The position numbers and the translations under genes were made by a program. 64,000 nucleotides of DNA from the NCBI RefSeq assembly GCF_040412425.1, contig NC_089789.1:36378606-36442605 (forward strand). Direction: 5' to 3'. Positions 1-12,402 of the stretch are shown one piece after another. This DNA comes from Macrobrachium rosenbergii (Eukaryota; Arthropoda; Malacostraca; Decapoda; Palaemonidae). How positions within the stretch are numbered: position 1 is the stretch's first letter; the number at the start of each line of letters is the position of its first letter. The notes beneath the pieces were generated by a model, which saw only the letters and a program-made list of their open reading frames with translations, searched no databases and was not told where the DNA came from.

Positions 1-264
1 TGGCCCAAGAGTGGCCTATGCTGTTGGCACCTATAGCGGTCCAGGCGCACGATCATGGCTAACTTTAACCTTGCATAAAATAAAAACTACTGAGGCTAGA
101 GGGCTACACACTAGTATATTTGATGATTGGAGGATGGATGAGCAACATACCAATTTGCAGCCCTCTAGCCCCAGTAGTTTTAAAGATCTGAGGGCGGACA
201 GAAAAAGTGCGGACGGACAGACAAATAGCCATCTCAGTAGTTTTCTTTTACAGAAAACTAAAAC
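1..264 (+). mobile_element. Foldback element family A, copy 1 (5' end cut by the window edge)
   Basis: Matches the six other family A copies from the stretch resembling GTGGCCTAT to the terminal AGAAAACTAAAA. The central hairpin is present: the left arm GAGGCTAGAGGGCT near 91 pairs with AGCCCTCTAGCC near 160, but the left arm is more diverged here than elsewhere. One copy of the internal GCGGACAGAAAAAGT subrepeat is present. It has the CAAATAGCCATCTCAG variant of the 3' end, shared only with copy 3 (12.8 kb), so copies 1 and 3 look like one subfamily. The small open frames across it are not coding. Confidence 0.85.
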
Positions 265-489
265 GAAATTATTCTGCTGCATAGCAATTAGGTTCGAAGG
301 GCTACTCGAAATTATGGGACATGTCGAGTACATTACGAAAGCCCTTTCAATGATGGCACTGAACGTATTTGTCATTCATAAAATGTATAATTTATGAAAT
401 ATAACATTACGTTCAGCGTAATGAATAAATGACACTTGATCGTCTCAACTCTCCACTTTTAAGCTTTATCATCATTGTCAATTTTAAAC

Positions 490-490
<1 letters not shown>
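265..490. other. Unique AT-rich spacer
   Basis: No repeat family, RNA gene or credible open frame was recognised between the family A copy and the following TTA microsatellite. Confidence 0.5.

Positions 491-560
<70 letters not shown>
491..560. repeat. (TTA)n microsatellite
   Basis: About 23 near-perfect TTA units with one interruption. The leucine/tyrosine runs it encodes are an artefact. Confidence 0.95.
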
Positions 561-1336
<776 letters not shown>

Positions 1337-1389
1337 TATATGTATGTATGTGTGTGTGGCATGGCACATAAAAATATGAATATATATAA

Positions 1390-1397
<8 letters not shown>

Positions 1398-1468
<71 letters not shown>

Positions 1469-1484
1469 CATACATACATACATG
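1398..1484. repeat. (TA)n / (CATA)n microsatellite
   Basis: Two perfect TA blocks separated by one CATA step, ending in CATACATACATACA. Confidence 0.95.
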
Positions 1485-1846
1485 TACTGTAGTATGTACC
1501 GAACTCCAAACCACAGGTTAGTAAGAAAGTCTTGTGGGGATCGGAAGCACCTGTCCTCCGCAGGAGGAAAGTTTATCTCCAATTTGTGGCGTCTCCACCC
1601 AGATAAATCGCAGAGCCCTTCTCGGTTCTTGAGTAAGTCAGGAACCACCAGCAAATCCGTCATTATCTCCCGTCCGAGTCTGTCACAGGCGTATCATAAC
1701 ACCCCGTATTCCCCTCGTAAAACTTAATCTATTGAAACACGCCCGACACTCTCCTAAAACGTCATGCCCGGGGAATAATGATGATTCCCGCTCGTTGATT
1801 TATCACGGGATAACCACGCCAGATGAGATGCTTGTAGATCATGGCC

Positions 1847-1848
<2 letters not shown>
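1485..1848. other. Unique moderate-GC segment
   Basis: One of the less repetitive stretches. The minus strand stays open for about 60 codons from 1663 before running into the TA repeat. The peptide resembles no family I know, and there is no clear start context or splice signal. No function proposed. Confidence 0.4.

Positions 1849-1891
<43 letters not shown>
1849..1891. repeat. (GA)n microsatellite
   Basis: Perfect GA run of about 21 units. Confidence 0.95.
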
Positions 1892-1894
<3 letters not shown>

Positions 1895-1963
1895 TAGAAA
1901 TGAGAATCAGCACTCTTGGCCTTGAAACCATCTGACGCTGGGCTGCTGCCGAGGACCGAGAAA

Positions 1964-2027
1964 CATTCTTCTTCTTCTTCTTCTTCTTCTTCTTCTTCTT
2001 CTTCTTCTTCTTCTTCTTCTTCTTCTT
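1964..2027. repeat. (CTT)n microsatellite
   Basis: About 21 perfect CTT units; reads as poly-glutamate on the minus strand, which is not evidence of coding. Confidence 0.95.
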
Positions 2028-2149
2028 TCAGCGAGTAATCAAAAACTGACCCAAGTAATGAAAAGGCAAAACGGCGTCTCGGCTGCAGGTGGACCTGCGA
2101 ATCTTGGATGCGGTTGGGCTCCTCCCTCCTTCGGCGCCTTCCACTGATT

Positions 2150-2319
2150 CCTGATGCCACTGCTAACTCCCACACCTATCGCTGCTGCTGCTACTACTAC
2201 TACTACTCCAACTCGTTTTACTGCTGCTACTGCTTTTATTCGCGCTTATTCATAATCCTCGTTGTAGTGATATCGAGACGGCTATCATTCACGTACTATT
2301 CCTGACTCCACCTATCGTA

Positions 2320-2353
<34 letters not shown>

Positions 2354-3060
2354 CTACTCCAATTCTTTTTCCTGCTACTACTGCTTTTATTCATGCTTAT
2401 TCTAATCCTTGTTGTACTGACATCGATGCGACTATCATTCATATACTATTCCTGACTCCACCTATCGTAACTACTACTACTACTACTACTACTAATACTC
2501 CTATTCCAATTCCTTTTCCTGCTACTACTGCTTTTATTCCTGCTTATTCTAATCCTTGTTGTACTGACATCGATGCGACTATCATTCATATACTATTCCT
2601 GACTCCACCTATCGTAACTACTACTACTACTACTACTGCTACTGCTCCTGTTCCTACTACCCCAACTCTTTTTACTGCTACTGCTGCTTTTATTCCTGCT
2701 TATTCATAATCCTTGTTGTAGTGATATCGAAATGGCTATCATTCATATATTATTCCTAACTCCACCTGTCGCAACTACTACTACTACTACTACTACTACC
2801 CTTTGCTGAGCTGATATCATTTATTCCTAAAAGCCCCACCTATCATTAGTGCTTCTGTTACTAATGTTCCAACTACTTTTTCTGCTTAAACTGCTTCTAC
2901 CGACTCGTAATCTTACTTTTACTGATATCGTTACTTCTATCACTGTTCTTCTTACTGCCATCACACCCAATGCTTATTCTTAGTTTTTCCGATGCTGTTA
3001 ATCCTACTGACAATAATTCTATTCCTACTTTTTCATATGCCATTACTCCTTCTCCCGTTC
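2150..3060. repeat. Minisatellite with ~148 bp unit containing (CTA)n
   Basis: The phrase CTCCACCTATCG followed by a CTA run recurs near 2170, 2310, 2458, 2605 and (diverged) 2762, a spacing of about 147-157 bp. Between the CTA runs each unit carries a shared body including CTGCTTATTCTAATCCTTG and ATCATTCATA. Units decay to the right, where only CCACCTATC-like fragments persist to about 3000. Confidence 0.9.
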
Positions 3061-3161
3061 CTCGTCCTCAGTATCTTTTCTCTCTCTCTCTCTCTCTCCA
3101 TATATATCACCTATTATCACTCCTACCACTGCGCTGCTATTGCTCCATCCGTTTCTTCTAT

Positions 3162-3219
<58 letters not shown>

Positions 3220-3265
3220 CCCTTATTACCACTCCTACCACTGCTATTACTAATTCCGTTTTTTT

Positions 3266-3321
<56 letters not shown>

Positions 3322-3377
3322 TATCACCCCTACCCATATATCTCTTATTATCACTCCTCAAGTGGTATTATTCCTCT

Positions 3378-3409
<32 letters not shown>

Positions 3410-3458
3410 CACCCATATATCTCTTATTATCACTCCTACAAGTGCTATTATTATTCCT

Positions 3459-3497
<39 letters not shown>

Positions 3498-3564
3498 CCC
3501 ATATATCTCTTATTATCACTCCTACCATATATCTCTTATTATCACTCCTACGAGTGCTATTATT

Positions 3565-3624
<60 letters not shown>

Positions 3625-3627
<3 letters not shown>

Positions 3628-3636
3628 CCCATACAT
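3625..3636 (+). repeat. Left target-site duplication of SINE B copy 1
   Basis: CCACCCATACAT sits directly before the SINE; CCGCCCATACAT (11 of 12 identical) follows it at 3921. The array unit normally has this segment once, so the second copy is explained by insertion. Confidence 0.85.
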
Positions 3637-3920
3637 AGCCCTTCTTTGGCTGAGTCGATTGAGCTTCAGACTGTCACTCGATGGGCCGGAGTTCAATTCC
3701 ACCGACTGGCTGATGAAGAGTTAGATGAATTTATTTCTGGTGATAGAAATTCATTTCTCGCTATAATGTGGTTCGGATTCCACAATAAGCTGTAGGTCCC
3801 GTTGCTAAGTAACCAGTTGATTCTTAGCCACGTAAAATAAGTCTAATCCTTCGGGCCAGCCCTAGGAGAGCTGTGAATCAGCTCAGTGGTCTGGTTAAAC
3901 TAAGATATACTTAACTTTTT
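3637..3920 (+). mobile_element. tRNA-derived SINE, family B, copy 1
   Basis: The 284 bp element starts with a tRNA-like head. TGGCTGAGTCGA near 3647 fits the Pol III A box (TRGCNNAGYNGG) at 11 of 12 positions. GTTCAATTC at 3691 fits the B box core (GTTCRANNC), and the 44 bp spacing is normal for a tRNA. The body follows (TTATTTCTGGTGATAG, TTCGGATTCCACAATAAGC, TAATCCTTCGGGCCAGCCC) and the element ends in CTAAGATATACTT plus a short T-rich tail. The body is strongly conserved in the copies at 34.36 and 29.26 kb. SINEs of this type are non-autonomous and move using LINE enzymes; the partner is unknown here. Flanking 12 bp duplications support retroposition. Confidence 0.9.
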
Positions 3921-3932
3921 CCGCCCATACAT
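3921..3932 (+). repeat. Right target-site duplication of SINE B copy 1
   Basis: CCGCCCATACAT, one mismatch to the left copy at 3625-3636; the TC array unit resumes immediately after it. Confidence 0.85.
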
Positions 3933-3977
3933 CTCCTGTTATCACTCCTACCAGTGCTATTATTCCTTCCGTTTCTT

Positions 3978-4023
<46 letters not shown>

Positions 4024-4087
4024 CCTATTATCACTCCTACCAGTGCTCTTATTTCTTCACTTCCTCTTATCACTCTCTCTTCTCTCT

Positions 4088-4136
<49 letters not shown>

Positions 4137-4140
<4 letters not shown>

Positions 4141-4940
4141 CCCTGTAATATTGTTATTAATATTTTTTGGGAGCGACTGGTCTTAGCCATTTTCATTCAT
4201 CTTCCCTCACCGCATGAGATCATCAGCTGATTGCTGCTGTCTCTGTCGGGATATTCATCTCTTCTCCTGCCTCTTCCTCCTGCAGAAACTATTTAGTAAA
4301 GAAGATAATTGCCATCTTGCCGATGAAGAATAACTAAGAGTTTAGGAAATATAAATAAATAAATAATGCTAGTCAAAGCAGAAGCAGATAAGAAAAGTCT
4401 ATTTTTCGTAAGTTTGTAAACGATAGTTATCAATAGTTACTGTTATTTCTCTTTAATAAACAAATAAATAAATTTTTATTGATTTTACAATCTTTTTTAG
4501 CCTTTTGCAATACATTTCAAAAGGGAAGCTTATGGTAAATTATGAAAACTAATTAAAATAGACAAAATATAGTATAAATCAAATATTATTTTTGTAAGTT
4601 CTGTAATCATTAGGGATGACTGAAACAGGAAATAAGGATTTTTTTTTTTTTTTTAAGTTTTGTAACCTATGGTTTTGGAGACCACCAATCTTCCATAAGA
4701 AAACGACTTTAAAAACTCACCATTATCCGTCCAATTTCAACTTCCCTAAAGCAAAGGGGAGAATGCGGTCACTTCGCATCAGTTAAGACAGGTACCAAAG
4801 GGAAAAAAAAAAACCACGTCCACTTATATTAATGCATCATCTTCGGTATCCATTAGTCATAATTTATTCTCCGCGGAAAACCAAATGACTCGACGTTCCT
4901 CTGCTAAGTGCCCTCAGCCGAACCTTCAATCTTGATCAGT
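4137..4940. other. Unique AT-rich spacer
   Basis: Contains a T16 run near 4640 and an A-rich run near 4801. No gene, RNA or known repeat recognised. Confidence 0.5.
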
Positions 4941-6020
4941 CATTTGCTTCATTCTTTCAGTCATTCACTTGGTTCCTTCTCTGAGTCTTTCATTCAGTGA
5001 ATTGTCCACACCTTCAGTCGGTTCCTCTTTCAGTCATTCACTTGGTTTTTTCTCCAGTGATTCACTTGATTTTTTTTTCTATGTCTTTCATTCAGTGAAC
5101 AGTCCACACCTTCAATCGGTTCATTCTATCAGTTATTCACTTGGTTTTTCTTTCATCTGAACAGTCTTTCATTCAGTCTTTCAGTCATTCACCTGGTTCA
5201 TTCTCTGAGTCTCATTCAGTGAACAGTCCACGCTGCAGTCGGCTCCTTCTGTCAGTCATTCACGTGGTTCATTCTCTAAGTCTTTCATTCAGTGGACAGT
5301 CCACACCTTCAAACGGTTCCTTCTTCCAGTCATTCACGTGGTTCATTCTCCGAGTCTTTCATTCAGTGAACAGTACACACGTTCATTCGGTTTCTTTTTT
5401 TTTTTTTTTTTCATTATTCACCTGGTTCCACCTCTAAGTCCTTCATTCAGTGAATAGTCAACACCTTCAGTCGGTTCCTTCTTCCAGTCATTCACTTTGT
5501 TCATTCTCTGAATCTTTCATTCAGTGGACAGTCCATACCTTCAATCGGTTCCTTCGTCCAGTCATTTTCTTGGTTCATTCTCTAAGTCTTTCATTCAGTG
5601 GACAGTCCACACCTTCAATCGGTTCCTTCTTTCAGTCATTCACCTGGTTCATTCTCTAAGTCTTTCATTCAGTGGACAGCCCACACTTTCAGTCGGTGCC
5701 TTCTTTCATCCATCACTTGGTCCATTCTCTGAGTCTTTCATTCAGTAAACAGTCCAAACTTTCAGTCGGTTCCTTCTTTCATTCATTCACTTGGTCCATT
5801 CTCTGAGTCTTTCATTCAGTGAAAAGTCCACACCTTCATTCGGTTCCTTTTTTTCATCATTCACTTGGTTCCACCTCTGGGTCTTTCATTCAGTGAACAG
5901 TCTACATCTTCATTCGATTCCTTCTTTCAGTCATTCACTCGGTTTCTCCTCTAAGTCTTTAATTCAGTCAACACTCCACACTTTCAGTCGGTTCCTTCTT
6001 TCAGTCATTCGCTCTGTTCT
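4940..6020. repeat. Minisatellite with ~74 bp unit
   Basis: The phrase CTTTCATTCAGTG recurs at 72-82 bp steps from about 4987 to 5960, roughly 14 copies. Each unit also carries CAGTCCACACCTTC, CGGTTCCTTC and CAGTCATTCAC. The unit length is not a multiple of three, so frames shift from unit to unit and the serine/phenylalanine-rich open frames are chance. Confidence 0.95.
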
Positions 6021-7160
6021 CAATCATCAGTCGTTCGATCTCTACTCTCTTGCTCTTCGAAGTAGAATGGGATCATTATCATAAATTCACCAACTCACTC
6101 TTTCTGTTGGGTCCTCTGGCCTTATTGTTACCCATTGCCAGTCCCATTAGACACCTACTGAGCTATTTTCGAAGACTTACAATGTTATTGCCTTTTTTTT
6201 TTTTTTTTTTTTGTTCTTTTATCTGTTTTCTAGTTTGCCTTTAACGACAACAGTGGCAGCTATATGTATATAATGCATCAGTTGCATCGTACTTATGATA
6301 TGCCTATCATCTTATGCTAATCTGCATTTCCTGTTTAAGATTTTAGGACTTAAACATTGACCGTCTGCGTTACACACAGGAAAATAATAAATGCATGAAT
6401 GCTTTTTACATAGCAAGAATACGCTTCTACATGAGATTTAGCAATGACCGATCGTCTGCTTGCATGCTTGATTTATTGCTTTCATTTTCAAAATGAAACA
6501 AAATGGTGCTGGAAAACTCATTTTTGTTTTACATGTTTTTGTACGTCTGAAGTTCAGCAGTCTTGGAACCAGGTTTTTTTTTTTTAGTCATGTCTAGCAA
6601 TTATGCCTAGCAATTACAACCTAAGATTCTTTTTTTATTAGCAATTTCAGGATCCCTCTTTTACACCATTTAAAAATAAATAAAAAAAAACTCCTATCAT
6701 TACCTCGCCGGAGCTGTGTTTCCAATTCGGTCGTAATCACTTGGTTGTCTGTCTCTCAGGGTAATTAAGGCCAAAAATATTTATGTAATTTCTAGGGTAA
6801 TTGGTCAACATTGGCAAAAGGCCTTCAGGATTTCTTGTAGAAGGTGTGTGTGTTTTTTTTTTTTTATTCATTTAGAGTCCTTGGCCGAAGGAAATACTAT
6901 TTCAGAGCCGCAGAAGATTTACTGGTTTATTTAAAGATTGAATAAACTAGCGTTACGTCGACGCCGACAGTTTTTTTTTATAGTATTATCGGTAGGGTAA
7001 TATTATATGTAATCACGTAATTTGACATAATTTTTCGCATTTTAGATACTTCGTTTCACTTGTGAGTTAATTAGGAAGAGCTGATATTTTTTATTATTGT
7101 TTTCTCATGGACACACATGAGCATGTATAGAAATAATCAACACACAATCACGTGTGGAAC
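6021..7160. other. Unique AT-rich spacer
   Basis: Several poly-T runs (6188-6211, 6573-6586, 6855-6867). No coding region or known repeat family identified in this 1.1 kb. Confidence 0.5.
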
Positions 7161-7318
7161 AGAAATAAATTTTTGACTCACGTCAGAATAGAACCCAGGT
7201 CTTTCAATTGAAAGGCAAGGGCGCTGCCCACTAGGCCATACAAGTCAGGTTCCAACTTCTTTTAGACTTTCAGTTGAAAGACCTGGGTTCGATCCTGATG
7301 CGAGTCAGAAATTTATAA
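7161..7318. mobile_element. Inverted pair of tRNA-like SINE heads
   Basis: The left arm, 7161-7214, read on the minus strand, is closely matched by 7268-7318 on the plus strand; both carry CTTTCARTTGAAAG, ACCTGGGTTC and a CGAGTCAG-like stretch. On the minus strand TGGCCTAGTGGG (7227-7238) fits the Pol III A box exactly and GGGTTCTATTC (7186-7196) is a near-fit B box 42 bp away. The plus-strand arm has GGTTCGATCC, a better B box core, but no A box. The two SINE fragments therefore point away from each other across a loop of about 50 bp. Different sequence from family B. Confidence 0.75.
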
Positions 7319-7408
7319 GCATGTATATATATTATACATATATATGTATATAATATAATATATATATATATTATATACATATATATAATATATATATGCA
7401 CATATATA

Positions 7409-7476
<68 letters not shown>

Positions 7477-7530
7477 TTGTGTGTGTGTGTGTGTACATAG
7501 TGTGTATGTGTGTGTAAGTGTGTATATATT
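7319..7530. repeat. AT-rich block with (TA)n and (TG)n
   Basis: Irregular TATA-rich DNA to about 7408, perfect TA to 7472, then TG-rich steps to 7530. All open frames here are YI/TH repeats. Confidence 0.9.
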
Positions 7531-8146
7531 ACACAAATACAGTATAAGTAAAATTCGATGCATAACCACATTATTCGAAACAAGGCAGAATCCCTCAATT
7601 TTTGGAGACTTTGCATGACATTTTGTCTGGGGTATAATCGGCCCGGGGCACAACGAGATGTACAGCAAATGAAGTCTGTTGCCCAAAAACAAGAGTTATT
7701 ACGAAGTCAGGAATCTTCTTTCACGAGGGCATGTCCATGGGAATGGGGTACGTTGACTTCCATCATTACCTGGCGTCAAAGTGGTAATGGTCCACTCTTA
7801 AGAAGTCTTTAAGGGACGCCGGGGCTTTGTTTTGCTCTCAGAGGGTACGTTAACGAAATCCCATCAAGATCGTCATTGTATACGTTTCAAAGTTATCTTG
7901 TTTCCTTACGGAGTTAGAAACCTGGTTAAATTCTCTCTGTTTCTCTTTTCTTTTACGCGCAGTTATTCTTCCTTCAGCTGCACTCTGCTTGAATTGCCTG
8001 CCTCTCCAGGTCGTCCTTTGTGCTTTTATGTCATGATCTTTTGGGCCTTGCCATTGGTCGGTCGGTGTCCTCGCATTTCTATATCTGATTTTTTTTTTTA
8101 ATTAATTGCTACGTTTTTGTTCTCATCCCATGTCCTGTGAATGCGG

Positions 8147-8149
<3 letters not shown>
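7531..8149. other. Unique spacer
   Basis: Mixed composition. An 84-codon plus-strand frame at 7558 shows no similarity I recognise and no start or splice support. Confidence 0.45.
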
Positions 8150-8228
<79 letters not shown>

Positions 8229-8280
8229 ATATATGAAATATATATATATATATTTTTATATATATGTATATATATATGTA
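8150..8280. repeat. (TA)n microsatellite
   Basis: Perfect TA from 8150 to 8219 followed by imperfect TATA/TGTATG steps. Confidence 0.95.
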
Positions 8281-8644
8281 TGAAAACAACACAAACCATG
8301 AAGGTTCGAAATCCTAGAACAACGCCTTGCAGAACTCCTCCTTCTTTCACATTATGCGGGGATGAAGTTTAGCTTCGAATCCACAAAACTTGGAAGTCAC
8401 TGAACCCACGAAATAGAATTACAAACAATGACAAAAAAGTTATATCGTTCACAACAACAACAACAACAACAAAAATATAAAAAAAAATAGGTAACTTCCC
8501 AATGTCATTTCGACTGCTGGTCATTTCCCACCATATTTCAGTGAATCCCTCGAGGAGGCGAAAGTGATGGAGCAGAAAATCACAATCATTAGACTTTTTC
8601 TTTGACAAAGGAAAAGTAATTTATGTCGATTTGTCACATAAGCA
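8281..8644. other. Unique spacer
   Basis: Contains a short (CAA)n run at 8452-8471. Nothing else recognised. Confidence 0.5.
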
Positions 8645-8932
8645 TGGACATATATACACATGCATTCAGTCACACTCATTCTTACACACTCACGCGAACA
8701 CACATGCACACACACACGCCATGCACACACATGCATGCTATGCACACACATACACGCACACGCCATGCATGCACATACACATACGCCGTGCATACACACA
8801 CACGCCATGCACACATATTTACATATACGCCATACATATACATACACACACGCCATGCATACACAAACACACAATCCATGCACGCACATGTACATATACG
8901 CCATGCACACACATACACGTACGCCATGAACA
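8645..8932. repeat. CA-rich imperfect minisatellite
   Basis: The motif CACGCCATGCA alternates with runs of CACA and TACACA at irregular 20-35 bp steps, roughly ten copies. Histidine/threonine and cysteine/valine open frames on the two strands are by-products. Confidence 0.9.
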
Positions 8933-9179
8933 ACAAAGTTTTTTTTTTTTAGTGAAGCGTTACTAAGAATATGCGACACAAAATTTGTTTAAATTTTTTT
9001 AATGGAAAATTACTTTATTTTAGCCTTCTTTAATGAATACGCGAACAAATATTTTTCATTCAAATTTGAGGCTCGAAATGAGTAAATATGTAAATGAAAC
9101 TTATAAAAAAAATAGGTAGCGATTTTATGTGACTGACCTTGAGTTAAAAAAGAACGGGGTCTGTTCCTGTTTCTTTTTA
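8933..9179. other. AT-rich spacer
   Basis: Nothing recognised; contains poly-T runs. Confidence 0.5.
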
Positions 9180-9545
9180 GTCCGCACTTTTTCTGTCCGC
9201 ACTTTTTCTGTCCGCCCTCAGATCTTAAAAACTACTGAGGCTAGAGGGCTGAAAATTGGTATGTTGATCATCCACCTTTCAATCATCAAACATAACAAAT
9301 TGCAGCCCTCTAGCCTCGATAGTTTTCATTTTATTTAAGGTTAAAATTAGCCAAAATCGTGCATCTGGCAACGATATAGGCCAGGCCACCACCTGACCGT
9401 GGTCAAGGTTTCATGGGCCGCGGCTCATACAGCATTATAGCGAGACCATCGAAAGATAGATCTATTTTCGGTGGCATTGATTATACGACGTACAGAAAAC
9501 TCGATTGCCCCAAAGAAACTTTGGCGCATATTTTACTTGTTTTTG
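9180..9545 (-). mobile_element. Foldback element family A, copy 2 (minus strand)
   Basis: Reverse orientation. The family 5' end (AAACAAGT after reverse complement) lies at about 9545. The hairpin CTATTTTCGGTGG / CCATCGAAAGATAG is retained, and so is the large central hairpin at 9228-9322, but the unit ends at the GTCCGC subrepeats, so the last 40-50 bp of the family 3' end are missing. Two subrepeat copies are present. Confidence 0.88.
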
Positions 9546-10412
9546 TTTCAGTGTCGATAAACTGGAATCAGACACAAGACTATAATTAGGAACTTTATTA
9601 AAAGACAGTATAAGTAAGAGCCTAATTAAAAGTTATGTAGTTTTCAAGTACATGACCATGAGAAAGAAAAAGTAATAAGTTCTTGTTTTTTTTTTTTTAT
9701 TTTGATATAAATGATCAAAAGCAAAACTCGTGCAAGAAAATAATTTTGTTTTTGGGTATCATCACGGAGAACATAGATAAATTACAGTGCGTTTGTTATT
9801 AATGACCTGTCAACACAAGCAAGGGTACGAATATGAACAGTGAAATAAAAGGTTTTTTTGTAGATAGTACGACTAAAATAAAAGGAAAATATTAAGTTCA
9901 AGTGAATGGCGAGATATGACAATAATGTAAAAATCACTGCCCGTTAAAAGATAAAACGTAAATCGTAAATCTATTTTTTTCTCGTATTCTTGGTAACAAT
10001 TCATGAAATGAACGCAGCAAGAGAAATATTGTTTGTGACTAATTACCAGGGAACCAGATAGATCTTGAAGTGTTATATTATTCTATTTCCCAATTAACAC
10101 TAAATACTACAAGCATGAATGACTTAAACAAATTGAAATTTAAAAGAAAAAATCGCTCCAGAACTTCCATTTAACCAGGTTTATTAACAGAGACCCTTGA
10201 AGGCCATTCGTTCTTCATCGACGCCTTGGTCTGTCAACCTCTCTTTTAATTCCACCCTTCTTGGTTCTCTCCAGTCATCATCTTCCGTCTTATTCTCCTA
10301 CCCCTCTTCCCCCCACATACCTCCACAAAGCCACCACCCCCCTACCATGACTGACCCGTACACCCGCCCATAATCTCTCCCAGTAGCCACCGCGAGGAGC
10401 CGTGGGCGTAAT
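9546..10412. other. Unique spacer
   Basis: No repeat or gene recognised. A C-rich pyrimidine stretch lies around 10300-10350. Confidence 0.5.
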
Positions 10413-10867
10413 CTAGACATTATTATACGCTGAAAAGATCACAAAAAAAATGTTTTTTTTTTTTCTCTCGCGCACTGGTCGAGTTTTTCTGACCGCAGCT
10501 GGCGCCGATTCGCACACCCTTTGTACCTCCCACACGCACACACGCATGCACGCACACACACACACATAGCCACACAAATACACACACACACACACACACG
10601 AGCATGCGCGATAACTCAGACTCGAAAAGTACAAGAAAAAGGAAGGTGACGAAATGGAAAAGTCGAATAATACAAGATAAAAGAAAATATATATATAAAA
10701 AAAAAATGAAGAGGTTCAACCTCTAAGGAAGCTTAAGACTCCCCTCTCGAAGGAAAAATAAAAAGAGTACAGCCGTCGTTAACGCTAAAGCAAACACGGT
10801 TCGACAGCCACGTTAATCGGTAAAACCGTAGCGGGGGTAATCAACGGTTCTGGCTAATTGAAAGTCA
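10413..10867. other. Spacer with short (CA)n tract
   Basis: CA-rich interrupted repeat at about 10530-10600; the rest is unique. Minus-strand CVCVCV frames are microsatellite translations. Confidence 0.55.
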
Positions 10868-11050
10868 TCTCTCTCTAGTATAAATGCAGCCATCTGCATT
10901 TTCTCTCTTATTTAAGAGGGAAACCTCTCTGGTGTAAATGCAGCTATCTGCATCTTCTCTCTTATTTAAGAGATAAGCCTATCTGGTACAAACGCAGTCA
11001 TCTGCATCTCCTCTCTTATGTAAGAGAGAAGCCTCTCTGGTATAAACACA
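10868..11050. repeat. Minisatellite with ~54 bp unit
   Basis: Just over three copies. TATAAATGCAGC-like phrases recur near 10878, 10934, 10988 and 11041. Each unit carries two small palindromes, TGCAGCCATCTGCA and CTCTTATTTAAGAG. Confidence 0.9.
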
Positions 11051-11175
11051 ACCAACTGTACGATTCAATAAGTTTCTGTCGAAAGATATTCCTCTGTCCG
11101 TTTTGTTACTGTCTGTCTGTCTGTTCGTTTGTCCGTTTTTGTTCTGTCACCCTGAGGGCAGCAGGTCCTTTCAAG

Positions 11176-11266
11176 TTGGGAGTATTTTGTTGAGAAGATT
11201 AAGAGAATTGCTGTGTACTTTTGGGAGTATTTTGTTGAGAAGATTAAGAGAATTGCTGTGTACTTT
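11176..11266. repeat. Direct duplication, 45 bp x 2
   Basis: TTGGGAGTATTTTGTTGAG and the following bases to CTGTGTACTT are repeated exactly at 11176 and 11221. Confidence 0.95.
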
Positions 11267-11304
11267 TTAGTGATAAAAGTTCTTCTTATTCTTCTTTTCA
11301 TCAT

Positions 11305-11422
11305 TGTTTTGTCATTCTTCTTCTTCTTCTTCTCCCTCTTCTTCTTCTTTTTCTTCTTATTAATGCTTATCATTATTATTAATGAATTATTAGAATTATT
11401 AATGCATTATTATTATTATTAT

Positions 11423-11454
<32 letters not shown>
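11305..11454. repeat. Triplet-repeat cluster (TTC)n, (TTA)n, (TAG)n
   Basis: Interrupted TTC near 11316-11358, TTA at 11407-11423 passing directly into about eleven TAG units ending at 11454. Confidence 0.9.
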
Positions 11455-11455
<1 letters not shown>

Positions 11456-11910
11456 CATTAATGCTATCAGAAAAATAGCTCTTATTAATGCATTACTATC
11501 AGAATAATAGCTCTTGTTAATGCAGTACTATCAGAATAATAGCTCTTATTAATGCATTACTATCAGAATAATATCTATTATTAATGCAGTACTATCAGAA
11601 TAATAGCTCTTATTAATGCATTACTATCAGAATAATAGCTCTTATTAATGCATTACTGTCAGAATAATAGCTCTTGTTAATGCAGTACTATCGGAATAAT
11701 GGCTCTTATTAATGCATTACTATCAGAATAATAGCTACTATTATTGCATTGCTATCAGCATAGTTGCTACTATTAATGCATTATTATTAGAATAACAGCT
11801 CTCATTAATACATTACTATCAGAATAATAGTTGTTATTAATGCATTACTATCAGCAGAGTTGCTATGATCAGTGTATTACTGTTAACACAGTTACTATCA
11901 TTAATGTAGT
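11455..11910. repeat. 32 bp minisatellite
   Basis: About 14 copies of a unit containing TTAATGCATTACTATCAG and AATAATAGCTC; the phrase CATTACTATC recurs every 32 bp (for example 11491, 11523, 11555). The last copies are degraded. The array directly follows the TAG repeat. Confidence 0.95.

Positions 11911-12402
<492 letters not shown>

Larger units (their letters stand above)
3061..4136. repeat. Tandem array of (TC)n plus a ~45 bp body, split by a SINE
   Basis: Each unit is a TC run of variable length followed by a body close to CCCATATATCTCTTATTATC, then ACTCCTAC and GTGCTATTATTCC. Bodies start near 3105, 3212, 3320, 3408, 3496, 3525, 3924 and 4019. The array is interrupted at 3637-3920 by SINE B. 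The long SLSLSL open frames are microsatellite translations. A single homologous body recurs at 20.94 kb. Confidence 0.92.

Noticed and set aside
2970..3795. Long SL-rich open frames (222 and 267 codons)
   Set aside because: They are translations of (TC)n tracts and a TC-containing tandem array plus a SINE; the frames exist because TC has no stop in any phase.
8645..8932. Histidine-rich or cysteine-rich peptide genes on the two strands
   Set aside because: Both are readings of CA/TG-rich imperfect repeats in all frames.
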